In this document: piece by piece, positions 16,709 through 25,906 of the stretch
Position numbering within the stretch: the stretch's first letter is position 1
Layout: every line of letters begins with the position of its first letter
Source of the DNA: Actinomadura violacea
GTDB lineage: Bacteria; Actinomycetota; Actinomycetes; Streptosporangiales; Streptosporangiaceae
Direction: 5' to 3'
DNA length: 62,473 nt
NCBI RefSeq assembly: GCF_017573465.1
Contig: NZ_JAGEPF010000051.1
Span: 1-62,473 of the forward strand
The notes under the pieces: generated by a model
What the model was told of the DNA's origin: nothing
Database searches by the model: none
What the model saw: only the letters and a program-made list of their open reading frames with translations
Program-made: the position numbers and the translations under genes

Positions 16709-17746
16709 GATGGTCGCCCACCAGCCGCAGGCGCCGCACAACCACCAGACGCAAGCGCTCCACGACCACCGACGACGAGCGGCGGACGGCCACCAGTTGC
16801 AGGCCCCGCACAGGCGCCTGCCACGGGCGGTGGCCGTCCCCCCGCCACACACGCTGCACAGCCACCGGCCCCAGGCGCCGCACAAACAGCGGCCGCGGGC
16901 GGTGGGCGTCCGCAAACTGCAAACACTGCACGACCACCAGCCGCGGGCGGCGGCCATCCACCAACCACTGACGCCGCACAGCCACCAGACGCAGGCAATG
17001 GGCGTCCACTAGCCGAAGGTGCACGGCCACCAGCGGCACGCAGTGGTCGGCCGCCAACCGCGAACGAACCGGACATCGACCTCGCCTTCAACCGGCCAGG
17101 CGCCGCCGCACAGGCCCGCGCCGACGAACTTCGCGACTGGCGCACCCGGCTCGCCGCACTCTTCGGCTTTCGCACCGAGGCCCGTGACTTCGCAGTGGGC
17201 GCGAAGGCCGAACGCGTCATCGGCGGCAGGCTCGACAAATGGGCGCGCAAGCACGGCTGGCACGTCCTGCACGCCGTCCCCGTCGGACGCCGCGGTGCCG
17301 ACATCGACCACGTCCTGATCGGCCCGTTCGGTGTTGTCACCATCAACACCAAGAGCACGCGCGGCAAGGTCTGGGTCGCCGAGAACGGCATGATGGTCGG
17401 CGGCACAAAGGTCGACTACCTCCGCAACTCCCGGCCACGAAGCCAAGCGCGCCCGAAAGCTCCTCGCCGACGCCGTCGGACGCCACGTCCCGGTGCAACC
17501 GGTCGTCGTCTTCGTCGGCGCGAAGGGCTTCACCGTCCGCAATGGCGGTCCGCAGGACGTCGCCGTCCTCCGAGACGTGCGTGCCTTCCGCCGCTGGCTG
17601 CGGCGCCGCGGCCGCGTCCTCACCCCTGAGCAGGTCGCCGACGTGCACACGGCCGCTCGCCGTCCGACCACTTGGCAGCGCTGAGCGCCCAAAAGTGCTC
17701 TCTTCACGGCGGTCGGGTGTGCGGGTCTTGGGGCGAGATGGTGTTC

Positions 17747-17920
17747 GGGTGGTGGGGTGGCGCTGGCGTACGGGGCCGCCCCTCCAAAGTCAAGGGCGCC
17801 TTCGGCGTCGCTGCGCGATGGACTTCGTCCACCCTTGACTTTGGAGCCTCTGCGGCCCCTGAGGCAGCGTTAGGGGCAGGCTCCGCCTGCCCCGCCCCGG
17901 GTCGCGCCACCCCACCACCC
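17747..17920. repeat. Composite palindrome with a contiguous cloverleaf
   Basis: Outer 17-bp perfect arms gggtggtggggtggcgc (17747-17763) and gcgccaccccaccaccc (17904-17920) enclose a second perfect 15-bp stem, ctccaaagtcaaggg (17782-17796) with its complement at 17832-17846. Inside that stem three mini-hairpins lie end to end with no spare base: cgccttcggcg (17797-17807), tcgctgcgcga (17808-17818) and tggacttcgtcca (17819-17831). A further hairpin ggggcaggc-tcc-gcctgcccc occupies 17873-17893. The block lies between the NERD gene and the HNH nuclease gene. It resembles REP-like elements associated with DUF222/HNH genes in Actinobacteria. Confidence 0.9.
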
Positions 17921-18079
17921 CCTTCCGTAAGGGACGAAGGGAGCCGCCAGTCAAGGGACGAAATAGATAAATGGCCGGAGGCGGGCAAATTGCCGAGGCG
18001 GAGTCGGTTCGGAAATCCAACCCCAGGAAAATGCCCGCTCACAGGTTCGATTGTCCGTCACGCATGGTATTCTTTACGT

Positions 18080-19369
18080 ATGCAATCAGTGACGGTCGGG
18101 TTGAGGGCCGCGTCCACCATGGAACTGGTGAACGCGCTCTCAACCATCGCCACTGAACTCGCCACCCGACAAGCCCCCGAATCAGCCGCCGCGTCCCTGG
18201 AATTGGCCGAGACACTCGCAGCCGCCACCGATCTTCAAGAAAGCGCCCTCGCGACTCTCATCGGCCGAGTGGACGCCGCCGGAGAACAGCAGCGGTGGGG
18301 ATACCCCTCCACCCGCGCATGGCTGCGCTCCAAGCTCGGCATGCGAGAAAGCCGCGCCAAGGAGCGGCTGACCCTCGCGCGCCAGCGGCACCGGATCCCG
18401 CAGGTCGCCAAGCGCCTGGCGGCCGGAGACCTTTCCTACGGGTACGCCACCACGATCGCCGACTCGGTCGCACGCCTGGACGACACCGACTGCACCCAGG
18501 CAGAGACCACACTCCTGGACATGGCCGATCAAGGCTTCTCGGCCGGGAAGGTCGCCTCGTTCGGGCAGCGGATCCGCGACATCATCGCCGAACGCGACAG
18601 CACAGAGGACGCCCCCGACGCAGACACCAAGCACGGCTACGACAAGTCGTGGATCACGACGACACGCTCCCTGGACGGCGGCCGGTACATCAAGGGCTGG
18701 CTGAACCCCGAAGACGCCGCGATCTGGGACGGCACCCTCGCCCCACTCGCCAAGCCGGCCGGACCCGACGACCACCGAGACGTCGCGGAGCGGACAGCAG
18801 CAGCCTTGTCGAGCGTGCTCTCGGGCGGCCACAAGGCCACCAAGGTCACGGTGATCTGCGACCTTGAGACGCTGACCGGTGGGAACGCTCCGGCCCGCCT
18901 CACCGACGGGACACCGATCCCCGCCGCCCAAGCCCGCCGCATCGCTCTCGCGGCCGGAGTGTCACCCCTGCTCCTCGGACGAGGCAACACCCCGCTCTAC
19001 CTGGGCCACCGCGAACGGTTCGCCTCCGCAGCCCAACGCCAGGTGTTGGAAACCCTCTATCCGACCTGTGCGGTACGCGAATGCGAGACGCCGGGGACGC
19101 TGTGCGAAGTGGACCACGTGGGCGGATGGGCACTCGGCAAGTCACCCACCGACATCGATCAACTCGCCCTCACCTGCGGATGGCACAACCGGTTCAAACA
19201 CACCACCCCCGACCAGATCCACATCACCAAAGACCCAGACGGGCGCTACGTCTACCGGCTACTCCCACCACGGGACGCCCGACCCCGAACCGGAAACGAG
19301 CCACCCGGAAGCATCGGCCCACCCGACGGGACCGGACCACCCGGCACCACCTTTAACTGGGCCGCATAA
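18080..19369 (+). CDS. HNH endonuclease with DUF222 (13E12 repeat family)
   Basis: A 429-residue protein. The N-terminal two thirds form the helical DUF222 domain (TLARQRHRIPQVAKRLAAGDLSYGYA, ITTTRSLDGGRYIKGWL). The C-terminal HNH zinc-finger nuclease reads CAVRECETPGTLCEVDHVGGWALG...LALTCGWHNRFKH, with the metal-binding CxxxxC, the DHV histidine and the CxxHN element all present. A Pro/Gly-rich tail closes it. These are multicopy proteins in actinomycete genomes, the same group as the mycobacterial 13E12 repeats; their function is not settled. ATG 18080 was chosen; ATG 18119 (MELVNAL) is possible. A large cloverleaf palindrome lies upstream and a terminator-like hairpin downstream. Confidence 0.9.
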   Translation: MQSVTVGLRAASTMELVNALSTIATELATRQAPESAAASLELAETLAAATDLQESALATLIGRVDAAGEQQRWGYPSTRAWLRSKLGMRESRAKERLTLARQRHRIPQVAKRLAAGDLSYGYATTIADSVARLDDTDCTQAETTLLDMADQGFSAGKVASFGQRIRDIIAERDSTEDAPDADTKHGYDKSWITTTRSLDGGRYIKGWLNPEDAAIWDGTLAPLAKPAGPDDHRDVAERTAAALSSVLSGGHKATKVTVICDLETLTGGNAPARLTDGTPIPAAQARRIALAAGVSPLLLGRGNTPLYLGHRERFASAAQRQVLETLYPTCAVRECETPGTLCEVDHVGGWALGKSPTDIDQLALTCGWHNRFKHTTPDQIHITKDPDGRYVYRLLPPRDARPRTGNEPPGSIGPPDGTGPPGTTFNWAA

Positions 19370-19391
19370 CCACCCCACACCCTTCGCGTGA

Positions 19392-19418
19392 CCGCCCGGC
19401 AGCAACACAGCCGGGCGG
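19392..19418 (+). terminator. Hairpin after the HNH gene
   Basis: Perfect 9-bp stem ccgcccggc / gccgggcgg with a nine-base loop, 22 bp after the stop codon of the HNH nuclease gene. There is no T-tract, as is common for terminators in high-GC actinomycetes. Confidence 0.6.
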
Positions 19419-19804
19419 CCAGCATGCGTGCCCGCCACAAGGCCCCACGTTCGAGCACCGCCTCATCGACACCACGCTCGCCGTCACCCTCATCGCGACC
19501 GCACCGCGCTCGGGGCGCCGTCCCGCCGCACTCATGAAGGGCACATCAGCGACGGCCTGTCATTGGCGGGACCGGGGCGCTGCCCCATCAAGAGCGGCCC
19601 CGACGCTTCCGCCCGACACTCCAGCGGCGGCTCAGCATCCAACCACCCCGCCCCACGCACCAGGGCCCACCGCGCAGCACCCACCACCCGTCGCGCACAT
19701 AGTCCTGGCGCTCCCCGAACGTCTGGCTCCCCTTGCCGTGATCCGGAGCCTTGGCCACGAGCGACTTCTGGCCCCACAGGTTGCTGGAAAGAGAGCTGCG
19801 CTCA
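19419..19804. other. Region without a convincing gene
   Basis: About 385 bp between the HNH terminator and the end of the glyoxalase-fold gene. Open frames exist on both strands, but none has a ribosome site plus a recognisable product. A minus-strand stretch around 19700-19790 reads LVAKAPDHGKGSQTFG and looks faintly protein-like, so a gene remnant is possible. Confidence 0.4.
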
Positions 19805-20539
19805 TCACTGTGAGGGGAGCCATTCCTGGAGTCCGGTGAGATGCCCGAGTTCCGACTCGATGCGCTTCCTCTCGTCAGGGGTGAGTTCCAGACCACGCAG
19901 ATCGGCGAGCCAGGGACTGGCGGGTTCACCGAGGACCGTGGCCAGGGCGATGAGGTGGCACAGGGCGATGGCCCGCTCGGCCACCGTGGCGTCTGCGCCG
20001 TGTCTGCGGACCGCGGACTTGAGCGCACGGAACGCCTGCAGGTCATCGTTCTTGAACTCGCGCAGAATCCGGGCGTTGTCGAGCGCCCTGGCCAGGCCCG
20101 CCAGCTTCTTGGAGCCCCCGTACTCCAGCTCGGCCGGCTCGTCGCGCTGGATGAAGATGATCGAGTTTCCGGACGGATCGATCAGCGTGAACCGGGACGC
20201 GCCGGGCCGGTAGCGGGTGATTCGCGGTAGGCCGGACCTCAGCACCTTCCCGTACGCCCGGCGCATCGCCGCGACGAACTCCGCGTGATAAGGCGCCACG
20301 GCGTCGACCATGACCAGGCACCCGCCAGACTCCTCCCGGGCCGGATGCAGCCCCTTGGGCGCCGGGCCGAAGTGCAGTTGGAACCCGCTCCACTGCAGGG
20401 CCAGGTACACGTAGGGCCTGCTCTGCTTGTAGGTCGCTTCAAACCCCAGCGCCTCGTAGAACGCCAAGGTCTCCTCCACTGACGCGCACGGCATCAACGG
20501 CACCGTCATCTCGTTCGGCCGAACTGCGGGCTCACTCAA
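19805..20539 (-). CDS. VOC (glyoxalase/bleomycin-resistance fold) protein with helical extension
   Basis: A 244-residue protein. Residues 10-130 are a vicinal-oxygen-chelate domain (VPLMPCASVEETLAFYEALGFEATYKQ ... SRFTLIDPSGNSIIFIQ). A helical C-terminal half of about 110 residues (LAGLARALDNARILREFKNDD, AERAIALCHLIALATVLG) is not part of the VOC fold. Such proteins act as dioxygenases, isomerases or drug-binding resistance proteins; which applies is not visible. The TTG at 20539 has a strong ribosome site (ggaagggg) seven bases upstream, which decides the start over the ATG at 20509. Confidence 0.85.
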   Translation of the reverse strand: MSEPAVRPNEMTVPLMPCASVEETLAFYEALGFEATYKQSRPYVYLALQWSGFQLHFGPAPKGLHPAREESGGCLVMVDAVAPYHAEFVAAMRRAYGKVLRSGLPRITRYRPGASRFTLIDPSGNSIIFIQRDEPAELEYGGSKKLAGLARALDNARILREFKNDDLQAFRALKSAVRRHGADATVAERAIALCHLIALATVLGEPASPWLADLRGLELTPDERKRIESELGHLTGLQEWLPSQ

Positions 20540-20806
20540 GTCGTTCCCCTTCCAGGTCGCCCGGAGATGCTGGCACTTTTCCGCGAAACTCGCCTATGGA
20601 CCGATCGTTCGCCGGAGCCATCAGGCGGGTAGGCCAACTCTCACGCGAACGTCGATTCGCTTCGCGGTGGTGGGGGGCACATCTCGTTGGAAGGTGGGGC
20701 CGAGACTCACGCGTACTTCGCCGCACTGGGAAGGAAAGGAGCTACCGCGAGGCCGGGAACGTGGCCACGCAGCAGATAGGAGAGCGCAAGGTTCTCGCTG
20801 ATCAGC

Positions 20807-21382
20807 TCAGGTATGCAGGGTGGGACGGTAGATGAGCTCCTGAATGTGGCCGTCGAGGGTCCGGTGCTCGATCAGTTCCAGGTCGAAGTCGGCCGCGTCC
20901 TGGAAGATGGGGTTCAGCCCGGTCTGGCCGGTGATCACGGGATAGATCGTCACCTGGACGCGGTCGACCAGGCCGGCGGCCATCAGCGCCCGGTTCATCG
21001 ACAGGCTGCCGTGCGAGCGCAGCGGCACCTCGGACTCCTCCTTGAGCCGGGCGACGACGTCGAGGGCGTCACTGCTCACGACGGTCGCGTCCGGCCAGTC
21101 GAGGGGGCCTTGCAACGTGGTCGACACCACCGTCGCCGGCAGGTTCCTCATGCGCGTGACCCACGGGTCGCGCACGGACTCCTCGGTACCCGCGGCCAAG
21201 ATCTCCGCAAACGCCCGATACGTGTTGGCTCCGAAGACCATCCGCTGCTCCTCGCTGTACTGGGCGAGACGGTGGTCGAGGAGTTCAGGTCCCTGCTTGC
21301 CCCAGTAGCCGCCCCAGTCGCCCCTAGCAGTGCCGAAGCCGTCGAGGCTGGAAAAGACGTCGAAGGTGTAGGTAGCGGTCAT
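20807..21382 (-). CDS. Dihydrofolate reductase family (RibD C-terminal) protein
   Basis: A 191-residue protein with the RibD_C/DHFR-like fold: N-terminal TFDVFSSLDGFG, central MVFGANTYRAFAEIL and VVSTTLQGPLDWPDATVV, and C-terminal SHGSLSMNRALMAAGLVDRVQVTIYPVITGQ. In RibD this domain reduces a pyrimidine with NADPH; the free-standing actinomycete paralogues have no settled substrate. The ATG at 21382 has gggggaac just upstream. It probably stands alone, with the next gene 110 bp upstream in the same direction. Confidence 0.9.
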   Translation of the reverse strand: MTATYTFDVFSSLDGFGTARGDWGGYWGKQGPELLDHRLAQYSEEQRMVFGANTYRAFAEILAAGTEESVRDPWVTRMRNLPATVVSTTLQGPLDWPDATVVSSDALDVVARLKEESEVPLRSHGSLSMNRALMAAGLVDRVQVTIYPVITGQTGLNPIFQDAADFDLELIEHRTLDGHIQELIYRPTLHT

Positions 21383-21492
21383 GATGTTCCCCCGTGTGCG
21401 GCCCATTGCGTCCTGAAGATTCCGACTAGCAGTCGCGCCGAAACTCATCGCCATCGCACGGACGCGCTCCCAGGGGACCGTTTTGCCTCGGG

Positions 21493-22236
21493 TCAGGTGA
21501 TTGCTTCCAAGCGGAAGGTCACGTCAGTGGCGTCGTCTGTGGCAGGGGCACCGTGAACGTCGGTGATCGCGGTGACGGCCAAGCCGGCGGTCTTGGCCAA
21601 CGACCGGAACCCTGATCTGGAGTACCAGTGCAGGACCCAAGGGCGCTCGACGACGGACCGGTCCGCGCCATGGCGGCGCTCGTAGCGCAGCAACGTCGTC
21701 TGCCTGCGTGCGGCCTCGTCGCGTTCCTCGCCGACGACCGACACCCGTAGTTCGGCGCCATCTGGAGCCGTCGCCATACGGGCACGGCCGATGCCCTCGG
21801 ACGGGGCCGGGACGAACAGCGGCACCAGAGCCGCGCCGTCCTCGGCCAGGTGGGCACGGATGCCGCACAGTGCCGCCAGGGCGGCCGCGTCGTCCGGCAG
21901 CAGGGTGAACGTCGGACCGGCCAGAAAGATCGTCCGGTAGCGGCGCGGAAGGTTCAGCGCCTCCATTCGCTGGTGGAAAACGGTGACCGCGATGCCCTGC
22001 TCGTTCGCCCTGCGGCGGAGACGCTCCAGCATGTCAGCGGACGAGTCGACGCCGTCGACCTGCAGCCCGCGCCGCCGCAATTCCAGCAGCGGATCACCGT
22101 CCCCGCAGCCCAGCTCCAGCGCCGGCCCGCCGACCTCCTCGACGAACGCCGCATACGGTCCGGGATCAGGCGAGTACGACTTCAACGGCCCATAGATCTC
22201 GGCAACAATGCCCGTGTAGAACTCAGCAGGCTCCAT
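21493..22236 (-). CDS. Class I SAM-dependent methyltransferase
   Basis: A 247-residue methyltransferase with motif I ALELGCGDGDPLLELRRRGL, an acidic strand-2 end in VDGVDSSADML, and the later TIFLAGPTFTLLPDD and AALVPLFVPAP strands. The N terminus MEPAEFYTGIVAEIYGPLKSY is typical of small-molecule methyltransferases of this group. The substrate is unknown. A frameshifted fragment of a close relative of this N terminus lies 1.9 kb away on the same strand (about 24060-24130), so the locus once had a second copy. Confidence 0.88.
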   Translation of the reverse strand: MEPAEFYTGIVAEIYGPLKSYSPDPGPYAAFVEEVGGPALELGCGDGDPLLELRRRGLQVDGVDSSADMLERLRRRANEQGIAVTVFHQRMEALNLPRRYRTIFLAGPTFTLLPDDAAALAALCGIRAHLAEDGAALVPLFVPAPSEGIGRARMATAPDGAELRVSVVGEERDEAARRQTTLLRYERRHGADRSVVERPWVLHWYSRSGFRSLAKTAGLAVTAITDVHGAPATDDATDVTFRLEAIT

Positions 22237-23263
22237 GCACGCCACGCTAGGCGGGCCCCACGCCTCGGTCATTTCCTTTTCGGCCAGGGCATGCCCCCGG
22301 AGTGCAGTCGCCAGTCGCGCTCCAAAGCGTGCTCGCACAGCGAATTAGCCGCACCATGCAGGCAACGTGCCTCAACTCCGCCAGCACAGGTACGAACAAC
22401 CACGCTGATTCGCATGCTCAAGGGCCCAGGAGGGCAACGGCCTCCGTCGGCTTCGGACGGGCTCCAACCCGACTCTGCGGGAGGCCCTGTACGGCAGCCG
22501 CCAGTTGCTAGCCGATCAAGCGGTTTGTTCGATTGAAGCGAGTTCGCTGGTGGAATCAGCGGGAGCGTGCCTAGCGGCGAGGTCGGCAGTTCAGCCGCTA
22601 GGCGACGTGGTCGGGCGGGTTGAAGGGCGGCTGCACCGGTCCACGCCGAGGTGCACCACCGCTCGCCCTTAGAACCGCCACCGACCGAGCGGACCTCCCG
22701 ACACCGTTTGCCGGTCGTCAACTGATTCGCTGCATGCGCGCAGGTCGGTTTCATCCCGATGGTGAACGTGAGCGTGAAGTTGGGGGCGACCCGCAGCGCG
22801 TAAGGCTGACCACCTCCTTCGACGAAGCTGGTCAGTTGGGTTCAGGCGCCCTAGACCGGCCTGCGCACCCCAGGTACCGGCGTTCCACTCAGGCCGTGGC
22901 CCGGCTCCGTTTCCCCTGACTGGCCTCGTCATGCGGCCCGATCATCAGGCAAAGGCGCGCAGCCGCGTCCAACCTTCGACCGCGAACCGCCGATCTGGCT
23001 CATCGCCGCAGACTCACCCCAGGCCGCCGGGTTCACAGTCGCTGCGTCCGGTCCGGGGCCCTGTCTCCGACATGCTGGGCGATCGTCCACCCGTTCCCCT
23101 TCGGCAGCCCGCTGGCGAGGGCCGACAGGTGCCAGGCGGCCCCAATCCCGGCAGCAGCCGCATCCAATTCCCCTGTCTTCACGAACGCGTGATCGTCAGG
23201 CGGCTGCGACCACGGACCTCCCACTGCGGTCACCAGGTCAAACCGACAATGGCGGCCACCGTA
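22237..23263. other. Degraded kilobase without an intact gene
   Basis: About 1.0 kb between the methyltransferase start and the end of the GrpB gene. Third-position GC bias is weak and no frame has both a ribosome site and a recognised product. On the minus strand, 23042-23233 reads like the end of a protein (ELDAAAAGIGAAWHLSALA) and may be a remnant of an unidentified gene. Confidence 0.45.
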
Positions 23264-23824
23264 CTAGCGGGGAAGCTCCTTGTGCGACGGCACGTCGTTG
23301 GCATCGATCGACGCCCGCTCAGCTTCGCCCATGCCGCCTGCCTCGAGAATCCTCTGAAGCACTGCGTTCTTGCCGCGCCCATACTCATCGATGTCCGCCG
23401 CCGTCGCACCGACGCGCTTTTTCACCGCGGCGTACTCCTCGCGCAGCGCGGCGTTGGAGCGCAATGTGTCGCGCACGCACAGGTGATTACGCAGCGACAG
23501 CGCCCCCTCTACGATCACGTAGGTGCTGGTGCCCGTCAGCCGGGCTGGCTCCTTGAACGCCCATCGCTGCGGGATCCCCAGTTCTCCCAGCGGCCTGAAA
23601 CCGAGCCCTACCAGCACCGCCGCGGCGGCCTCGACATCCGCCGGCGCGACGATGATGTCGCAGTCGATGATTGGCTTGGCGGCCAGGCCGGGCACTGACG
23701 TACTGCCGACATGCTCGATCGCCACGACTGGCACAGCAGCAGCCGCCATCGCCTGCGCGTACTCCTGCCGCAGAGCCTCAAACCGCTGCGGCCAGGCAGG
23801 GTCGTAGTCGATGACTGTGATCAT
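23264..23824 (-). CDS. GrpB family (UPF0157) protein
   Basis: A 186-residue protein of the GrpB family, a nucleotidyltransferase-like fold of uncertain activity. Typical signatures are IDYDPAWPQRFEALRQEY, the IEHVGSTSVPGLAAKPIIDCDIIV motif (G-S-T and D-x-D of the nucleotidyltransferase fold) and LSLRNHLCVRDTLR followed by YAAVKKRV. Length and order match the family. ATG 23824 was chosen; a TTG two codons upstream is possible. The flanking DNA is degraded, but this gene is intact. Confidence 0.9.
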   Translation of the reverse strand: MITVIDYDPAWPQRFEALRQEYAQAMAAAAVPVVAIEHVGSTSVPGLAAKPIIDCDIIVAPADVEAAAAVLVGLGFRPLGELGIPQRWAFKEPARLTGTSTYVIVEGALSLRNHLCVRDTLRSNAALREEYAAVKKRVGATAADIDEYGRGKNAVLQRILEAGGMGEAERASIDANDVPSHKELPR

Positions 23825-23935
23825 CCGCAAGAGCCTACAGGCGCGGTGATCGGGCCTCAGCCGGTCACCGGCATTGGCCGCGTAAGGATTTCCGAACCCA
23901 AACCGCAGGTCACAAGACGAACGGTGGTTGCCGTA

Positions 23936-24160
23936 CTAGCGCCGAGCTATGCGGCGATGGCCACGGCCGTATCCACTGCCCGATCTGCTCCCACGATGAC
24001 CTCTCCCCACAAAGGAAAGAAACGCAGCCGCTCCGTCGCCCTGCAGCCGATCTCCAGCGGCGCCCTGCGGGTACGACTTCAGGGGCCTGTAGACGTCCGC
24101 CACAATGCCCCTGGAGGGCTCATGCGCGGCATGCTGGGCATTGCCTCCTTGCCGGGGCAT
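23936..24160 (-). pseudogene. Methyltransferase fragment, duplicate of the 21493-22236 gene
   Basis: The minus strand encodes RGIVADVYRPLKSYPQ, plainly related to TGIVAEIYGPLKSY at the N terminus of the intact methyltransferase upstream. No motif I follows; the frame degenerates at once. In the same interval two similar minus-strand tails (ending VDTAVAIAA and VDAAVAIAAKLGVS, around 23940-23990 and 24170-24235) suggest a duplicated and decayed segment. Confidence 0.65.
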
Positions 24161-24519
24161 TCGTTTATTAGCTCACGCCGAGCTTCGCGGCGATGGCAAC
24201 GGCCGCGTCCACGACCTGGCTTGCTACGACCATGCGCCCTCGAATGGATGAATCACGGCCGTCGGCTTATCAACGCGCCGAACCAGGGGGGACACTTGCC
24301 GCCGAGTACCGGGGTGGCCTATCTGTCGGTTCGGCGGGCGGGTAGGGAACTGCGGGCAAATGCTCTGCAAGTCATCGATGAACAGGGCGCACTGTTGCGA
24401 CCAGATGACACATATCGCGAGTGGCGGCCGGGGACACGGTTTGCCGAGGAGCGGACCCTCGCCGTGGAGCACCGGCTGCCGTTGGAGTCAGGTTGGGCTC
24501 CGGGCAGACTGGCTCGACC

Positions 24520-25066
24520 GGTTGCACTGCCTCCAGCTCACCAGCTGCACGCGGCCGATGAGCTGGATTGGTCTCGGGCCTACGTGGAGGCCTCCCACAT
24601 CCGCGCGAAAAAAGGGGGCGCCGGGGCCGGTCCGGCACCGGTCGACTGAGGAAGACGGGCAGTGAGCACCATCTGATCTGCGACGGCACGGCACTCCGTT
24701 CAAGGTCATCACCATCGCGGCCAACGTCAACGACGTGGGCCAGCCCCTGGGCCCTGGTCGACGGCATCCCGTCCATGGCCGACAGGCTCGGCCGACCACG
24801 CCGACGGCCCGAGGCGCTGCTGGGCGACAAGGGCTACGACAGCAGCCCAATCGCCGTGAGCTGCGCGGGCGCCGAATCCTGCCGGTGATCTCCGGCATGG
24901 GCGCCCCCGACATCAAGGGCCTAGGCAAGCTCCGCTACGTCGTCGAGCAGATCTTCTCGCTCCTGCACCGGTTCAAGTGCCTGGCCGTCCGCTGGGAACG
25001 ACGCCTTGACCTGCACGACGCCCTCGTCTCACAAGACGCGGTCGTGATCTGGCACTTCCCCCCGAA
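24520..25066 (+). pseudogene. IS5-family transposase remnant
   Basis: Successive frames spell a DDE transposase of the IS5 group: ADELDWSRAYVEASHIRAKKGG, then GSEHHLICDGT, VITIAANVNDVG, LVDGIPSMADRLGRPRRRPE, LGDKGYDS (second catalytic Asp region), LPVISGMG and YVVEQIFSLLHRFKCLAVRWE with the terminal Glu region. At least three frame changes and a stop (VD-stop near 24648) separate them, so it cannot be active. No terminal inverted repeats were recognised. It marks an old insertion in a decayed zone. Confidence 0.85.
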
Positions 25067-25073
25067 GCCTTCG

Positions 25074-25407
25074 ACACAGCGGACGCGACCAGCCTGCGTT
25101 GCGGCTACTACGACGAGGTCGCCAGCCGCTACTGGAAGCGACCCGCGACCTGTGAGGAGATCGACCAAGCCCTGGCCGACGACGGTGCCGAACTGCTCAC
25201 GCCACCCACGGGCCAGTCCGTCGTGGGTCGTTTTGATGGCGAGGCTGGAGAGCGAGGCACACCTGCCGGGTGGTCCTCAACACCCGCCTCGATCTGGTCG
25301 AGGCCCGCTCGCTGTACGTCCGCCACGGCTATCGCGAGATCCCGGCGTACTGCACGGGCCTGTACGTCGAGATCTGCTACGGCAAGGATCTAGACCCGGC
25401 CGACTGA
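25074..25407 (+). pseudogene. GNAT acetyltransferase gene with internal deletion
   Basis: The first part, in one frame from about 25085, reads SLRCGYYDEVASRYWKRPAT followed by ELLTPPTG and VVGRFDGEAGE, an acetyltransferase N terminus. From 25270 another frame reads VVLNTRLDLVEARSLYVRHG and ends in ICYGKDLDPAD-stop, the family C terminus. The acetyl-CoA-binding middle (the R/Q-x-x-G-x-G/A loop) is missing. This is a deletion derivative rather than a simple frameshift. Confidence 0.8.
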
Positions 25408-25489
25408 CCAGCTCACGCCCTCCAGGACGTATCGCTCCCGCCCCAAGGCCAAGGCGACGCGGTGGCCTATTTGTTGGCTTGGCGAGCGT

Positions 25490-25906
25490 TCAGGTGCTCG
25501 GCGGCGCCGGCTGGTGAGTGGTGGTGAGGGCTCGGCGGAGCGGCGGCATCGTGGCGAGCACGAACAGTCCGAACAGGGTGATCGGCAGTAGGCCGACGGG
25601 GCGCCATAGCCAGCCCGGGTCGTCGTGCAGGATCGGCCAGTCGGCGATCCAGTTGGCGGTGACGTCCGCCGCCATCACCGCGCCCGCCAGCGTGATGCCT
25701 GCCGGGCGCGCGCGGGCGACGAGCACGACCACAAGGGGGTCCAGGACGACCAGTGCCACGAAGAACACCTGAAGCGCGACCGGGGCGAACGCGTAGGCGT
25801 GGATTCCGCCGCGCGCGAGGTCCCAGGCATGGGCGCACGTCCCTTCGGCGAACCCGATCAGGTAGACGCCGAGGGCGCATCGCACCCTCCACCGCATGGC
25901 CCGCAC
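25490..25906 (-). CDS. Four-helix membrane protein, unknown function
   Basis: A 138-residue protein with about four hydrophobic helices: CALGVYLIGFAEGTCAHAW, FAPVALQVFFVALVVLDPLVVVLV, ITLAGAVMAADVTANWIADW and PVGLLPITLFGLFVLATMP. The pattern fits a small integral membrane protein of unassigned family. The start is ATG 25906, with ATG 25897 as an alternative. It sits alone at the edge of the degraded zone. Confidence 0.7.
   Translation of the reverse strand: MRAMRWRVRCALGVYLIGFAEGTCAHAWDLARGGIHAYAFAPVALQVFFVALVVLDPLVVVLVARARPAGITLAGAVMAADVTANWIADWPILHDDPGWLWRPVGLLPITLFGLFVLATMPPLRRALTTTHQPAPPST

Larger units (their letters stand above)
16129..17684 (+). pseudogene. NERD nuclease-domain gene with two +1 frameshifts
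   Basis: The gene starts at GTG 16129 (aagggg upstream). The N-terminal 60 residues (DGLETKVWRRYGHLRIYVSL...) are globular; about 270 residues of Pro/Ala/Thr/Gly repeat linker follow, then a nuclease-related (NERD) domain: FAVGAKAERVIGG, RRGADIDHVLIGPFGVVTI, and after a break VVVFVGAKGFTV and LTPEQVADVHTAARR. The frame changes twice. An extra base in gccgcaacaacc (16661-16670) replaces the gccgcacaacc of a sister repeat; an extra c in ccggccacga (17431-17440) breaks YLRNSR from HEAKRARKLL. Removing both bases restores one frame of about 517 codons. It is either a recent pseudogene or contains sequencing errors. Confidence 0.85.

Noticed and set aside
16179..17057. Minus-strand frames across the proline-rich linker
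   Set aside because: Products of the repeat composition of the NERD linker on the opposite strand; no globular sequence.
22931..23698. Plus-strand frame of 255 codons over the GrpB gene
   Set aside because: Opposite strand carries the well-conserved GrpB signatures; this frame has none.
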